Part shown: positions 27,601 to 34,612 of the stretch, piece after piece
Position numbering within the stretch: the first letter of the stretch is position 1
Layout: each line of letters starts with the position of its first letter
Assembly (NCBI RefSeq): GCF_035712445.1
Contig: NZ_DASTAT010000108.1
Span: 1-64,000, forward strand
Source of the DNA: Oligoflexus sp.
Lineage (GTDB): Bacteria; Bdellovibrionota_B; Oligoflexia; Oligoflexales; Oligoflexaceae
DNA length: 64,000 bases
Direction: 5' to 3'
Notes under the pieces: model-generated
Databases searched by the model: none
What the model was told of the DNA's origin: nothing
Seen by the model: only the letters and a program-made list of their open reading frames with translations
Position numbers and translations under genes: made by a program

Positions 27601-28070
27601 TTCTGCTGATTGAGCCTAAGACAGGCAAGACACGCTATTATGAGTACGGACGTTATAAAAGCAGCCAGGGGAATGTGAACGATACTTATCCTACGCCGAA
27701 CGTGAGATTTGATAAGGATGGTAATCCAACTCCTGAATCGCTTAAAAATGTCCTGAGTGTGATATCAAAGAAGTCAGGCCAGCAGGGGCGTGTGGAAGGA
27801 GCCTACTTCAAGAATGATAATTTCAAAGCTATGAATGATTACGTTAAAAACAGGCAGGCGCAAGACAAGGACCCTAACCGCGAGCCCTATAGTCTGAACT
27901 CCAATAACTGTGGGACGTTTGCCCGTGATACCGTTGCAGCGGGCGGGGTGGACATGCCAACGCAGGTCGATCCTCGTCCGAATAGTTATATCAATGAAGC
28001 GCAAGGAGCCGCGGATGCGGCCGTATCCTATGATCCTAAGAAGAATGAAGTCACATACAAGAGGAACTGA
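21681..28070 (+). CDS. Secreted SpvB/TcB-Rhs toxin with variable C-terminal tip
   Basis: 2129 residues from ATG 21681 after AAGGAT; Sec signal peptide (FIGLFLLCNVWTSLSA). Domains in order: SpvB/TcaC N-terminal domain (about 35-360, with GFGPSVQLIYD and GFGIGWSLSVP); FG-GAP/VCBS calcium-type repeats (about 390-725: DVNHDGLVD, DFNGDSYVD, DINADGLTD, DVNGDGIMD, DIDGDGQLE); TcdB middle domain (about 760-870); many YD/Rhs repeats (about 1080-1750); and the Rhs core hallmark (HHRFTGHYLDDDSGLYYMKARFYDP, here split, then GRFVQPDP, YARNNPLKF and DPTG near 1925). The last 200 residues are the variable tip. GHAG with His1971, YYEYGRY and NNCGTF with Cys2077 suggest a permuted papain/NlpC-P60-like cysteine enzyme. 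In Tc toxins the shell encloses the tip until delivery. A TcB and TcC fused in one Sec-exported chain is unusual. The toxin role is well supported; the tip's activity is inferred. Confidence 0.9.
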   Translation: MRAKRFIGLFLLCNVWTSLSAQDKSGARSGLVKIPEAGGTVGTEGGSFSVSNNKGASQYTLPLPDLPTRAGFGPSVQLIYDQFTGDRGQGFGIGWSLSVPSIDVSLELGIPLKGQLETGEFRNYLTMQGQKLAFMRRDADTLIYRLEASEEEVRITWHKNAYSLPYAKGDASIPSGFEVLYSDGRRQLFSGDVSVAEGSAEVITRYPLVAEVAPWGEVIQYSYLKDGGRSYLSDITFAGGASRYHFEMFDGLGHLTSYMMGYPQQSRKLYSRLVASFGDAVQAQWCFAYVGRNSLDRLDFAVKAHPDCSAQAARDLFPAINNDSLSVLDEMRAIYRFGSDSKLQSNTDRLPSITFQYSSWTEDSLAKRDLVYPIPQLVSETGFSVENYELADVNHDGLVDALRRNSNGTSDVFYATGDLKQPFSAPSFWTVKRGSVQVSPDLSSPGFHFADFNGDSYVDLLQINASGSDSAIYLGEVGGTFQWTGQMLRLSQDNALGVSSFERGRAQFHDINADGLTDILTTDFDASGATVWKVYLNTSTKNGNRWNFRFLPKTFRFPFSRTTMNLADPNFRLVDANGDQLPDVIYLSASPEADKSGLCLYINNGRLYANKAQDLLFGTQEDADPRCGEGGRFLGLKGLRGQPNLSGLWLIDVNGDGIMDVTTLGEASTELLVWLGYGDQTLADVPLNLQLNLPLTVSGGVDASRSRVADIDGDGQLEVLLFEAGADAKSKAVMIDFNRQADRQLIKSNLMTTVAFESGLRYDIRYATSTTERLRDQRLGLPVSPLHFPVVLAKQLVISQGVPSLARESVEVQEFFYHKPFYDADAKEFLGFSDLEILRYGDNYAEESSLIRESYYTFGEDRAARKLAGKLKEKLVFRVGDDAQYREKAARSNRFDPTDPATHSWLDESQRQGLPVGKQLVSRESSVWETVPQSGSWLFLRLLEQNSQRNSDEEGEGTASPYKKKVVYEDFDSYNFPKMIRESVSAVKAPFDQTLPEVVTETALDYEDSRRKLKDLGILSLPDYQLVQRGGEVLSYRRYAYDNRGLTEQETDYVQSRLTQDIPAFSGERLKEYDRIVNFSYDDFGNRASVRDGLGLVESVDYDPQGIFAIRRTLPKASPNADDLVWNFDYKNGRLDSFTSPLGYKMSIAYDTLGRRTQFLGSDGSEQRYEYRQGLKGQPTFIKTRVRRYADQAKPDIGETPWIERLEAYRADGQRIASVEDASEGFKNGRKGIRVKEYAAYDRNKRKIFTWTPYTIFDGSPSVTKLFASGAAIPIPSDQIGLRTRYDYLGRVAQESYPSGMEVRYQYAPWGFLTKQTYDRRGKAVETVNYQIQHGLGLYASVEQDSKGGETQVTRVERDALGNLTRISLPGDVARTLVYDNRGLLEQQVIPGLGQTFYLYDQRGRMTATVKVDESGKSTRTVENVYDNQNRLTSQIQDGQLTVSNTYDVYPDQAVPQSRYHIAVPRPLGLITGSKRFDHEHKLFDHEERLSYAANGLMVAKSVSVGGRAFAEEYSHLLDGTVKAVRNPSGTEGFYTLDEAGLLKTVRIRLPGSNALESVIDGIGYNGKGQLDEILYRPVNGTHSITDLEYDPKTLLMKSIRSQYSANGQAIVLQDLAIQMDGYNNILEIDDRNTETSYGHINRSARFDYDWKSQLIMAERYKKTLQYAYDVAGVMTRNDEHGPGEILPQAASPLIPQGPGMLHYQFDGFGQLIKSPKVLNAEYNALGQLVGVETAKYRSVFGYNAQGERIYKQVTDKARGEVRLSLYPMESVAVEPAGTQSYIFVGNSRLVRLEESTGEWYYYLKDHIGSSDIVMHSSGKPVEQMLYQPYGSEEDPDTMSSAWREHTQTNKAITPKEKTHHRFTGHYLDDDSGLYYMKARFYDPLLGRFVQPDPLFLDQPQLCLKNVIECNLYSYARNNPLKFSDPTGQDAVFIAFPEYKVSVEQQTKWVPSALRSIVGLDNKGRLSGLGHAGVLLIEPKTGKTRYYEYGRYKSSQGNVNDTYPTPNVRFDKDGNPTPESLKNVLSVISKKSGQQGRVEGAYFKNDNFKAMNDYVKNRQAQDKDPNREPYSLNSNNCGTFARDTVAAGGVDMPTQVDPRPNSYINEAQGAADAAVSYDPKKNEVTYKRN

Positions 28071-28073
28071 AAA

Positions 28074-28523
28074 ATGAAGCCATTTCTGAAAAAGAGTCTC
28101 ATTGGCATCGTTGTTGGGATCTCGATTCTGGCTTTGGCTTTCTTGTTTTTGCTGAGACAATTCTCTAAGCCTTACGATCCCAAGGATATCGTTCCTCCAG
28201 AGCGCGCAGCTGGGATACCGGCTGACCATGAATGGATAGGTGGCCCTGACGGTGGCACTTGGATTCATTGCAAACCTGAGAAGGAATATAAGGAATTTCG
28301 CTGCTCCGTTTACGGGGAGTCAGGGGAACTTTACGCGAAAGGCCTCTATTTGCCCTCGCGTCCCGTCGTGCCGCCTTATGAGCTCATGCATGGTGGAATG
28401 GGGCGAATCATCCTGAAAGATCAGCAGCAGGGCTTGATGGTGGAAATCAAAGCTGAGGGCTGGATTGAATACGCTGACGGGACGTCGCTGTACAAGGATG
28501 GCGAGCCCGTTGACGGCCCTTAA
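28074..28523 (+). CDS. Candidate membrane-anchored immunity protein
   Basis: 149 residues: one N-terminal membrane helix (IGIVVGISILALAFLFLL, about 10-27) and a small periplasmic domain with W.GGPDGGTWI.C, RCSVYGE and LYAKGLYL. It starts 3 bp after the stop of the Rhs toxin gene with a GAGGA Shine-Dalgarno inside the toxin's last codons. Small genes directly after an Rhs tip are usually the cognate immunity genes. Location in the inner membrane facing the periplasm would fit a tip acting on periplasmic substrates such as peptidoglycan. The function is inferred from position and topology; no family was recognised with certainty. Confidence 0.65.
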   Translation: MKPFLKKSLIGIVVGISILALAFLFLLRQFSKPYDPKDIVPPERAAGIPADHEWIGGPDGGTWIHCKPEKEYKEFRCSVYGESGELYAKGLYLPSRPVVPPYELMHGGMGRIILKDQQQGLMVEIKAEGWIEYADGTSLYKDGEPVDGP

Positions 28524-28525
28524 AC

Positions 28526-29206
28526 CTAAGGCTTGCAGTCCGTTTGAAACTCCACGTGATAATGCTCGTCGTGCCGGACCCAGACTTTATTGGGATAAAG
28601 CGGAAAGCTTAGCTTCTTCCACGCCGGCGCAGCGCGTAGCATACCCTGATACTCGGGCTCAAAAATCACATGCCGAATGCGCAGGCCCGCTTTTTGTGCG
28701 GCTTCGTCGAGAGCCTGAAGATGCAGAGCCACAGCATTGAAATCGATCGTCAGATCACCCAACCGCCCTTTGGCATCGAACTCCAAACCATAGCCCCATT
28801 TATTCATTACGCTGGATGGGAATTCCACAGCTTCGCCTTGGGGATTGCGAAGCGGAACCATGAAATCCACAGAAAGACCATTCTGGTGTGTCTTATGCGG
28901 GGCGAAATCCCCGCCCTTGGGCCATCCCGTTTCCCCGTAGACAAAGGTTTGGTCCGGAAGTTTCTTTTCCAGAAGGGCATAGGCAGCGACGACCACATCC
29001 CGCACCTTTTCATGGACATAGTTGCGTCGCAAAGTGACACCAACCAGGCTGTAGGCTTTAAAGTTTGGACCATCTGTCGGAAGAGCGACTGCCCCTTCAA
29101 TTCGACCTTTCCTGGGCGTGCCAAAGCAAGTGCTGGCCTCAATGGACTGCGAAGTCACGCTTAAAGAGGCCAGCAGAAGCAGTTGGAATGAGCATATGTT
29201 AGGCAT
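28526..29206 (-). CDS. MepA-like murein endopeptidase (LAS family)
   Basis: 226 residues with a signal peptide (FQLLLLASLSVTSQSIEA). It begins CFGTP.KGR.EGAVALP..GPNF.AYS, close to the start of mature MepA. It carries LAS-type zinc motifs: HKTHQNGLSVDFMVPL (HxxHxxGxxxD) and WVRHDEHYHVEF (HxH). MepA enzymes (M74) cleave the D-Ala-meso-diaminopimelate cross-link in peptidoglycan and are not inhibited by penicillin. The length is a little shorter than E. coli MepA (274). The ATG at 29206 lacks a strong Shine-Dalgarno. It is convergent with the immunity candidate, with only 2 bp between the stop codons. Confidence 0.8.
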   Translation of the reverse strand: MPNICSFQLLLLASLSVTSQSIEASTCFGTPRKGRIEGAVALPTDGPNFKAYSLVGVTLRRNYVHEKVRDVVVAAYALLEKKLPDQTFVYGETGWPKGGDFAPHKTHQNGLSVDFMVPLRNPQGEAVEFPSSVMNKWGYGLEFDAKGRLGDLTIDFNAVALHLQALDEAAQKAGLRIRHVIFEPEYQGMLRAAPAWKKLSFPLYPNKVWVRHDEHYHVEFQTDCKP

Positions 29207-29287
29207 GATGCTGTCTCACGATAAAACATGGATCACCCGATCATACCCTGGAATGCCCTCCACCTGGCAAGTATTGAGGATTATCCC

Positions 29288-29710
29288 TCAGCGCCGATTC
29301 CAACAGCTCAAAGGATACTGCTGGCCGCGCCAGGTGGTTTTGCCAACTGCCGTGATATTCTGAGAGTTGAAGTCGAGATACCAGTTGTCGGGCTCCTGAC
29401 CCATGTAGCGAATGCCGAGGCGATTGCTGTCCCAGCCGTAGTTGATGCCGAGGCGAACCCAGGGGCCGCCGTTGTCGCTGAACCAGCCGATGGTTTTGAC
29501 GCCGGATGTGGTCGAGCAGATATCACCGCTGCAGGTGGTCTTGGAATCATCGACGACTTCCCAAACCATCCTGGCTGGACGTCCATCAATATTGCAATCC
29601 CACCAGCCGTGATACCACTGTTTGGCCACCAGACCGGCGAATGCCGAGGAGGATGCGGAGAGAGCGAGCACAGGGAGTAAAAGAAAACGTCCATAAGGGA
29701 TTTTGATCAT
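29288..29710 (-). CDS. Secreted DUF6006-like protein
   Basis: 140 residues from ATG 29710, which is 7 bases after AAGGAA; a longer open frame upstream lacks these signals. The signal peptide is LLLPVLALSASSSAFA. The mature part has HGWWDCNIDGRPARMVWEV, then CSGDICSTTSGVK, then WFSDNGGPWVRL, the pattern I associate with DUF6006, known mainly from cyanobacteria and actinobacteria. Two to four cysteines are probably disulfide-bonded. No function is established for the family. The gene stands alone between the peptidase and the small helical protein. Confidence 0.65.
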   Translation of the reverse strand: MIKIPYGRFLLLPVLALSASSSAFAGLVAKQWYHGWWDCNIDGRPARMVWEVVDDSKTTCSGDICSTTSGVKTIGWFSDNGGPWVRLGINYGWDSNRLGIRYMGQEPDNWYLDFNSQNITAVGKTTWRGQQYPLSCWNRR

Positions 29711-29956
29711 GGTGTGGTTCCTTAAGATTTGCATACCGACATCCTGAAAACGTTCCTTGGTCTCGCTTGCTGCATTAATTTTTTGGCGCGGGAGTACGGG
29801 CCTGACTATCATCACGTCCGGTGCCCTTGCACTATTCTTGAAAAATAAAGCGGTTCTGAATGAAGTTCGGAATGGAGAAGGATTGGGGAAAAGGCTGGTG
29901 AGAAGCATGCGCTTCTCAGCAGGTAAGGCCTTTGCGACTGGCAAAAGCCCTGGGGT

Positions 29957-30220
29957 TCACTTGCCGTTCAGTTTATCTAGACCGTCCTGAACGGATTGAA
30001 TCGTGGATTCATCCGCACCGAATTGCTTGGCCAGATCAATCAGAGCGCTGGGATTCGACATCACAGTCATCAGAATCTGCTGCAGCACTTCAGGGGGAAT
30101 GCCGAGTTCCTGGACTTTGGACATGGCTGCAAAAGGGTTGTCCTGGGCAGCTTTCGCCAGTTCCTGCAATTTATCGGGAGACACATTCAACTTTTGGATC
30201 AATGAGAGCAAGTCTTGCAT
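29957..30220 (-). CDS. Small helical protein, DUF2999-like
   Basis: 87 residues, all-helical, with three similar segments: SPDKLQELAKAAQDNPFAAM, ELGIPPEVLQQILMTVMSNP and FGADESTIQSVQDGLDKLNG. The pattern matches my recollection of DUF2999, a cytosolic family of unknown function. The start at 30220 follows AGGAAAG. It lies 18 bp downstream of the SCO1-type gene on the same strand and could be cotranscribed with it. Confidence 0.6.
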   Translation of the reverse strand: MQDLLSLIQKLNVSPDKLQELAKAAQDNPFAAMSKVQELGIPPEVLQQILMTVMSNPSALIDLAKQFGADESTIQSVQDGLDKLNGK

Positions 30221-30238
30221 GGGAAACTCTTTCCTGAA

Positions 30239-30868
30239 TTAAAAAATACCGAATCGCTTGGGACGACTCAGTGATTTCAGATCCTGGGCCAAACGCCCTT
30301 TCGCCAAGGGTGGAGTGTAGATGACCTGCCATTTCCCTTCCGGGTTGATCACATAATACTGAGGATTATGGGCCATCGTATAGATGCCGACCTCTCCCTG
30401 GCCTTCCTTGGAAAATGTTGCATGAACCAGGCCAGCGAATTGTTTGATATCGTCCAGACTTCCTGTGACAGGACGAATGGCTGTGTGAAAGGCCTGCACG
30501 TAGTTTTTCAGAACTTCCGGAGTATCGCGCTCGGGATCCACAGTCACGAAGACGAATTGAATCCGATTCCGACTGTTGAGCGGCAGAGCGTTCAGTTCAT
30601 CACGGAAGTTGGCCAGCGTCACAGGACAGACATCCGGACAATGAGTGAATCCGAATGACAGAACAGTCCATTTGCCAAGGACATCGGCTTTCCGAAAGGG
30701 CTGGCCATAGACATCGACCAGATTGAAGTCACCAATTGTCTGAGCCGGGATCAATTCCGTGCCGCCGATGGCAGGATCATTGCGCGAGCCGTTTTGAAAG
30801 AACAGGTAGAGAAAGAGGGCGATCAGGATACCCGCAAGTGCCAGCGTCCGATGGGGGATTTTTGGCAT
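30239..30868 (-). CDS. SCO1/SenC-type copper chaperone or thioredoxin-like protein
   Basis: About 209 residues from ATG 30868 (GGAG 6 bases upstream); a TTG at 30883 is less likely. One N-terminal membrane anchor (LAGILIALFLYLFF) is followed by a periplasmic thioredoxin fold. The signature is FGFTHCPDVCPVTL, with the CxxxC that binds copper, and VTVDPERDTPE is also typical. The distal His that completes the copper site is probably in the AHNPQYYVI segment. SCO1 proteins deliver copper to the CuA site of cytochrome c oxidase or act as thiol reductases. No oxidase genes are nearby in this window. Confidence 0.88.
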   Translation of the reverse strand: MPKIPHRTLALAGILIALFLYLFFQNGSRNDPAIGGTELIPAQTIGDFNLVDVYGQPFRKADVLGKWTVLSFGFTHCPDVCPVTLANFRDELNALPLNSRNRIQFVFVTVDPERDTPEVLKNYVQAFHTAIRPVTGSLDDIKQFAGLVHATFSKEGQGEVGIYTMAHNPQYYVINPEGKWQVIYTPPLAKGRLAQDLKSLSRPKRFGIF

Positions 30869-31007
30869 TCCAAACTCCGTCAAAAACCGTTAATGAGCGA
30901 CCCAGAGGTCGTAGCATAGCGTCTGATAAAGACCAAGTTGATAATTGACGCCGAGCGGCATCCAGGCAAGTATAAGGGCCACGTAACACGCAAAAGGAGT
31001 CCCTTAT

Positions 31008-31352
31008 ATGCAAAGCCGCCAAATCAAAAGCCGTCTGATGCTGCCTGTCCTGCTCTTTTGTGGTCTCCAGACGGCCTGTGTCACGCGTGGCCGCGATTTT
31101 TCTTCCGACCTGAGCTGGGTGAAGAAAGGCCAAACGACTCAAACTGACGTAACCCGTCTCCTGGGCGAACCGACGGCCATTGGCAATACTGGCGGTATCC
31201 CCACCTGGACCTATGGATACTATGACTATCGCCTCTTCGGTGATAGTGATACGAAAGAACTCAAATTCTATTGGAACGGGGACAAGATCCAGGACTTTTC
31301 TTTCAACTCGAGTTTTCCGCAGGATCGTAAACGTCTGATGTTTGGCAAGTGA
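31008..31352 (+). CDS. BamE/SmpA-OmlA-like lipoprotein
   Basis: 114 residues with lipobox LQTAC. The mature part has WVKKGQTTQTDVTRLLGEPTAIG, the hallmark of the SmpA/OmlA (BamE) fold, then W.YGYYDY and a short beta-rich end. In proteobacteria BamE is part of the outer-membrane protein assembly machine, but many stand-alone homologues have other or unknown roles, so I do not give it the bamE name. AAAAGGAG lies a few bases before the start. It precedes the molybdenum cofactor genes by 27 bp and may share their transcript. Confidence 0.75.
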   Translation: MQSRQIKSRLMLPVLLFCGLQTACVTRGRDFSSDLSWVKKGQTTQTDVTRLLGEPTAIGNTGGIPTWTYGYYDYRLFGDSDTKELKFYWNGDKIQDFSFNSSFPQDRKRLMFGK

Positions 31353-31379
31353 CCCGAAAGCCCATCGAGGGAGGACGCC

Positions 31380-32387
31380 ATGGAAGCCACTTCAGGTTCT
31401 CATTTCCGCATGATCGATGTCAGTCCCAAGGCGATCACGCACAGGCGTGCTTTGGCCGAAGGACGCATCTACTTGAGTCCGCTGGTATTCGAGAAAATCA
31501 GCCAAAAGACGCTGCCCAAAGGCGACGCTCTTGTGCTCGCTGAGGTGGCTGGAATCATGGCTGCGAAGAATACGGCCCTGCTGCTTCCGCTCTGCCATCC
31601 GCTGCCCATCGAAGCCGTTCAGGTGAAGTGTGAGCTGGAACCTGAATCTCAGGCTGTCCGGGTGCGCTGTGAAGTGACCACGTCGGCGAAAACCGGCGTG
31701 GAGATGGAAGCTCTGGTCGGTGTGCAGGCGGCGCTGCTGTGCATCTACGATTTAAGCAAAGGCACCGATCCCGTGCTGCAGATCGGTGATGTCGCGCTCC
31801 TGGAAAAAGAAGGCGGCAAGTCCGGTTTCTGGCAGCATCCGCAGCACGCGAAACGCGTGATGAAGGAGCGGGAGAAAAAGCCGGAGACGCAGCTGAATAA
31901 TATTCGCGCCACCATCGTCACCATCAGTGACAGCTGCTATGAAGGCTCGGCGGATGATACGTCGGGCACCTGGCTGACGGAACGCTGTGAAGCCGCGGGC
32001 GCGATGATCAGCAAACAGTATCTTGTGCCCGATGAGGTCGATTCGATTCGTCAGGTGGTGATGGAGTCCGTGGAAACCCATCGCGCGGATCTGATCGTGA
32101 CGACCGGCGGAACCGGCCTTTCGCCGCGTGATATCACGCCCGAAGCTTTGAAAGGCATTTGGGATCGTGAGGTGCCTGGCTTCGGCGAGCTTCTGCGCAG
32201 TTCCGGTGCGCGGCATACGCCCCTGGCTTTTTTAAGCCGCTCGGGTGCGGGCATGATTGGATCGAGTCTTGTCATCATGCTGCCAGGCAGCTTGAAAGCC
32301 GTGAAAGAAGGATTGGAGGCACTCCTGCCTCTTCTGCCGCATGCCTTTCATGTGACGCGCGGTGGACGCCACGACAACCAATCTTGA
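31380..32387 (+). CDS. moaCB: MoaC-MoaB/MogA fusion, molybdenum cofactor biosynthesis
   Basis: 335 residues made of two enzymes. Residues about 5-160 are MoaC: MIDVSPKAITHRRA, LAEVAGIMAAKNT, LLPLCHPLPI and VEMEALVGVQAALLCIYDL. MoaC acts after MoaA to form cyclic pyranopterin monophosphate. Residues about 170-335 are a MoaB/MogA domain: TISDSCYEG, VTTGGTGLSPRD and PGFGE, which adenylylates molybdopterin. GGGAGGA lies 6 bases upstream of the ATG. The fusion is known in various bacteria. The end of the gene is followed 13 bp later by moeA and then moaD, forming a cofactor cluster; moaA and moaE are not in this window. Confidence 0.92.
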   Translation: MEATSGSHFRMIDVSPKAITHRRALAEGRIYLSPLVFEKISQKTLPKGDALVLAEVAGIMAAKNTALLLPLCHPLPIEAVQVKCELEPESQAVRVRCEVTTSAKTGVEMEALVGVQAALLCIYDLSKGTDPVLQIGDVALLEKEGGKSGFWQHPQHAKRVMKEREKKPETQLNNIRATIVTISDSCYEGSADDTSGTWLTERCEAAGAMISKQYLVPDEVDSIRQVVMESVETHRADLIVTTGGTGLSPRDITPEALKGIWDREVPGFGELLRSSGARHTPLAFLSRSGAGMIGSSLVIMLPGSLKAVKEGLEALLPLLPHAFHVTRGGRHDNQS

Positions 32388-32400
32388 CGAGGATACGCGC

Positions 32401-33645
32401 ATGCTGAGCTATACCAAAGCCCGGGCGATGGTGGAAGAACGCGGTCATGAGCGACAGGCCTCACGGTTTGAAGATCGACGCGCTGTGCCGCTATTTTCAG
32501 CCCAGGGTTTGATCCTGGCTGAAGACATCGTGAGCCCCGAGGCCGTGCCCTCCTTTGATAATTCCGCTATGGATGGCTACGCGGTAAGAGCCGCGGCGAC
32601 CCATCATGCGAGCCCGGAAATTCCCGTAGAATTCGATGTGCTCGGAACAGTCGCGGCCGGTGATCAACCAGGAGCCTTCGATGGCGATGGCGTCGTCGAA
32701 ATCATGACGGGCGCGCCCGTGCCCGCGGGTGTGTTCGATGCTGTCATTCGTGTGGAAGATACCGCGAAAATTCCCGAGGATAGTAAGGTCCTCATCAAAC
32801 GCCCCGTTCACGCCGGCGATAATATCCGGCGGCGCGGTTCGGATTTTGAATGGAATCAAAAGCTGGCGGGTCCGGGCCAGGTGGTGACGCCGGAACTCAT
32901 GATGAGTGCTGCGAGCCTTGGCCTCGATACGCTTCCCGTTCAGGATCCGGTGCGTATCGCGCTCCTGATCACCGGCCGTGAACTGAGTCGGTTTTCGGAC
33001 AAGGATCTGGCGCCTGGTATGATTCGTGATGCCTCGGGCCCTTATCTGCAGGCGGCTTTGAATCGGCCTGATTTTGATCTGGTCGCGCATAAGATGCTGA
33101 TTGATGATGCTGCGCTTTTCCAGGCGGAGGCTCTGAAGATTCTGGAGCTGCAGCCGGATATCATCATCAGCACAGGTGCGGTGTCGATGGGCAAATACGA
33201 TTTCATCAAAGACAGCCTGATGGAGCTGGGCGCTGAGCTGCATTTCCATAAGGTGGCCATGCGTCCCGGCAAGCCTTTGCTCTTCGCTGAGTGGCGCAAT
33301 GGACCGGTGTGGTTTGGTCTGCCTGGCAATCCGGTTTCGACCGTTGTGGGCTGGCGTTTTTTCATCGACCCCTATGTGCGCGCTCTCAGGGGCCAGGGCC
33401 CGGAAAAGCCCATGCCGGCGCGTCTTGTGAAGCCCTATAAAAAACCAGAGGGATTGACCTGCTTTTTGAAGGCAAGGTCTGAACTTGTGGAAGGGACTTT
33501 TCGGGTCGAGATCCTGGAAGGCCAAGGGTCATATATGCTGAGCCCGCTTTTGAAAGCCAACTGTTGGGTGGCGCTTGAAAGCGAAGCTGAGTTTTTGGAG
33601 CAGGATGCTCTGGTTTCTGTTTATCCTTTATCGGCTTTAAGTTGA
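32401..33645 (+). CDS. moeA: Molybdopterin molybdenumtransferase MoeA
   Basis: About 414 residues from ATG 32401 (GAGG about 9 bases upstream); a GTG at 32362 would overlap the preceding gene. Motifs: PSFDNSAMDGYAVR near the N-terminus, GTVAAGD, EIMTGAPVPAG, VLITGREL-like, ISTGAVSMGKYDF and WFGLPGNPVS. MoeA inserts molybdate into adenylylated molybdopterin made by the MogA/MoaB activity encoded just upstream. The length matches E. coli MoeA (411). Confidence 0.95.
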   Translation: MLSYTKARAMVEERGHERQASRFEDRRAVPLFSAQGLILAEDIVSPEAVPSFDNSAMDGYAVRAAATHHASPEIPVEFDVLGTVAAGDQPGAFDGDGVVEIMTGAPVPAGVFDAVIRVEDTAKIPEDSKVLIKRPVHAGDNIRRRGSDFEWNQKLAGPGQVVTPELMMSAASLGLDTLPVQDPVRIALLITGRELSRFSDKDLAPGMIRDASGPYLQAALNRPDFDLVAHKMLIDDAALFQAEALKILELQPDIIISTGAVSMGKYDFIKDSLMELGAELHFHKVAMRPGKPLLFAEWRNGPVWFGLPGNPVSTVVGWRFFIDPYVRALRGQGPEKPMPARLVKPYKKPEGLTCFLKARSELVEGTFRVEILEGQGSYMLSPLLKANCWVALESEAEFLEQDALVSVYPLSALS

Positions 33646-33655
33646 GGACTATCCC

Positions 33656-33922
33656 ATGCTGGAAATCAATATCCGACTGTTCGGAGCCTTTCGTGATTTC
33701 GCTCAGAATCCGCTGGTGTCGTTTGAATGCGCCCCCGGCACGAGCATAGCGGAACTGCGCCTGCAGATGGAGTCACGGCTTGAGAATATGCGGCCCGGTG
33801 CCGGTGTCTCGGGTCTTTTGAAGCAATCGGTCTTTGCTGATGAGCGTCAGGTCCTGGGCGAGGAGTTTCGTTTGGAGCGGAGTCAGGAACTGGCGATTAT
33901 TCCGCCCGTGTGCGGGGGCTGA
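33656..33922 (+). CDS. moaD: Molybdopterin synthase sulfur carrier subunit MoaD
   Basis: 88 residues of ubiquitin-like beta-grasp sequence ending in PPVCGG; the C-terminal GG is the residue pair that is adenylylated and thiocarboxylated to carry sulfur to cyclic pyranopterin. It starts 10 bp after moeA with TTGAGGACT as Shine-Dalgarno context. Its large-subunit partner MoaE is not in this window. ThiS is an alternative reading of this fold, but the position in a molybdenum cofactor cluster favours MoaD. Its stop codon abuts the stop of the convergent response regulator gene. Confidence 0.85.
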   Translation: MLEINIRLFGAFRDFAQNPLVSFECAPGTSIAELRLQMESRLENMRPGAGVSGLLKQSVFADERQVLGEEFRLERSQELAIIPPVCGG

Positions 33923-34381
33923 TCACGCGCGGCGTTCCAGAATCGCGCGGATGCGGTCCATGACCTTGGCCGCTTCCATGACCAGAAGTATAAGGTCACG
34001 GGCTTTCACTGGTTTTTCAAGGTAATCGAAGGCTCCCATGGACAGCTGCTGCTCGCGGGCTGTCTCGTCCGGTTTTCCAGTCAGGAAAATCACCGGAACA
34101 TAGATGGAGCGCTGGCGAATGATGCGGAAGAATTCGACGCCGCTCATCTCGGGCATGTGATCATCGAGGATGATGACGTCCACCGAATTATGAAAGAGCG
34201 CTTCCAGCGCTTCCCGGCCGTTGGAGGCCGTCAGCACTTTGAATTTGGTGAAGCGCTGCAAAGCAGTCTTGGTGATTTCAACAATATCGTCATTATCATC
34301 AACCACAAGAATGGTTCCTGTGATGTCCTTGTTTTCTGCAAGGATCTGATCGAGGGTCTTGTTTTCCTTCCGTGCGCCCAT
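33923..34381 (-). CDS. Single-domain response regulator
   Basis: 152 residues from ATG 34381, 6 bases after GGAGG. A short charged N-terminal extension leads into a complete receiver domain: acidic pocket Asp28/Asp29 (VVDDND), phospho-acceptor Asp73 (IILDDHMPEMSG), Thr101 (LTGKP) and Lys123 (LEKPV). There is no output domain, so it probably signals by protein contact, as CheY- or Spo0F-type regulators do. No kinase gene is adjacent; the Hpt-type kinase at 39350-42016 is a conceivable partner but that is only inference. Confidence 0.88.
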   Translation of the reverse strand: MGARKENKTLDQILAENKDITGTILVVDDNDDIVEITKTALQRFTKFKVLTASNGREALEALFHNSVDVIILDDHMPEMSGVEFFRIIRQRSIYVPVIFLTGKPDETAREQQLSMGAFDYLEKPVKARDLILLVMEAAKVMDRIRAILERRA

Positions 34382-34612
34382 GGCTGCACCTCCAAACCAT
34401 GCTTCGGTAGGAATTCCGAAGAATTGAGACCTCACACAAGAGTCCGAATTCCTAGGACGACAGATTTGGCACGAATCCCTTGTGTTAGCGTTTTATTTAG
34501 GAATTTCCGAGAGTTGCTAGTGGGTAAAACTATCCCATCATCGGCTTTTTTGCGCCATTCCGGTATAATGGAAAGGAAAAGTAAGATTTTCCGTTCGGAC
34601 ACAGGTGGGTAC

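Noticed and set aside
31380..32387. Two separate genes moaC and moaB
   Set aside because: There is no stop or start between the two domains; the frame is continuous, so a fusion is the simpler reading.
34157..34612. Upstream extension of the transglutaminase-like gene
   Set aside because: The extension lies over the divergent response regulator and has no lipobox; ATG 34613 gives a proper lipoprotein signal.
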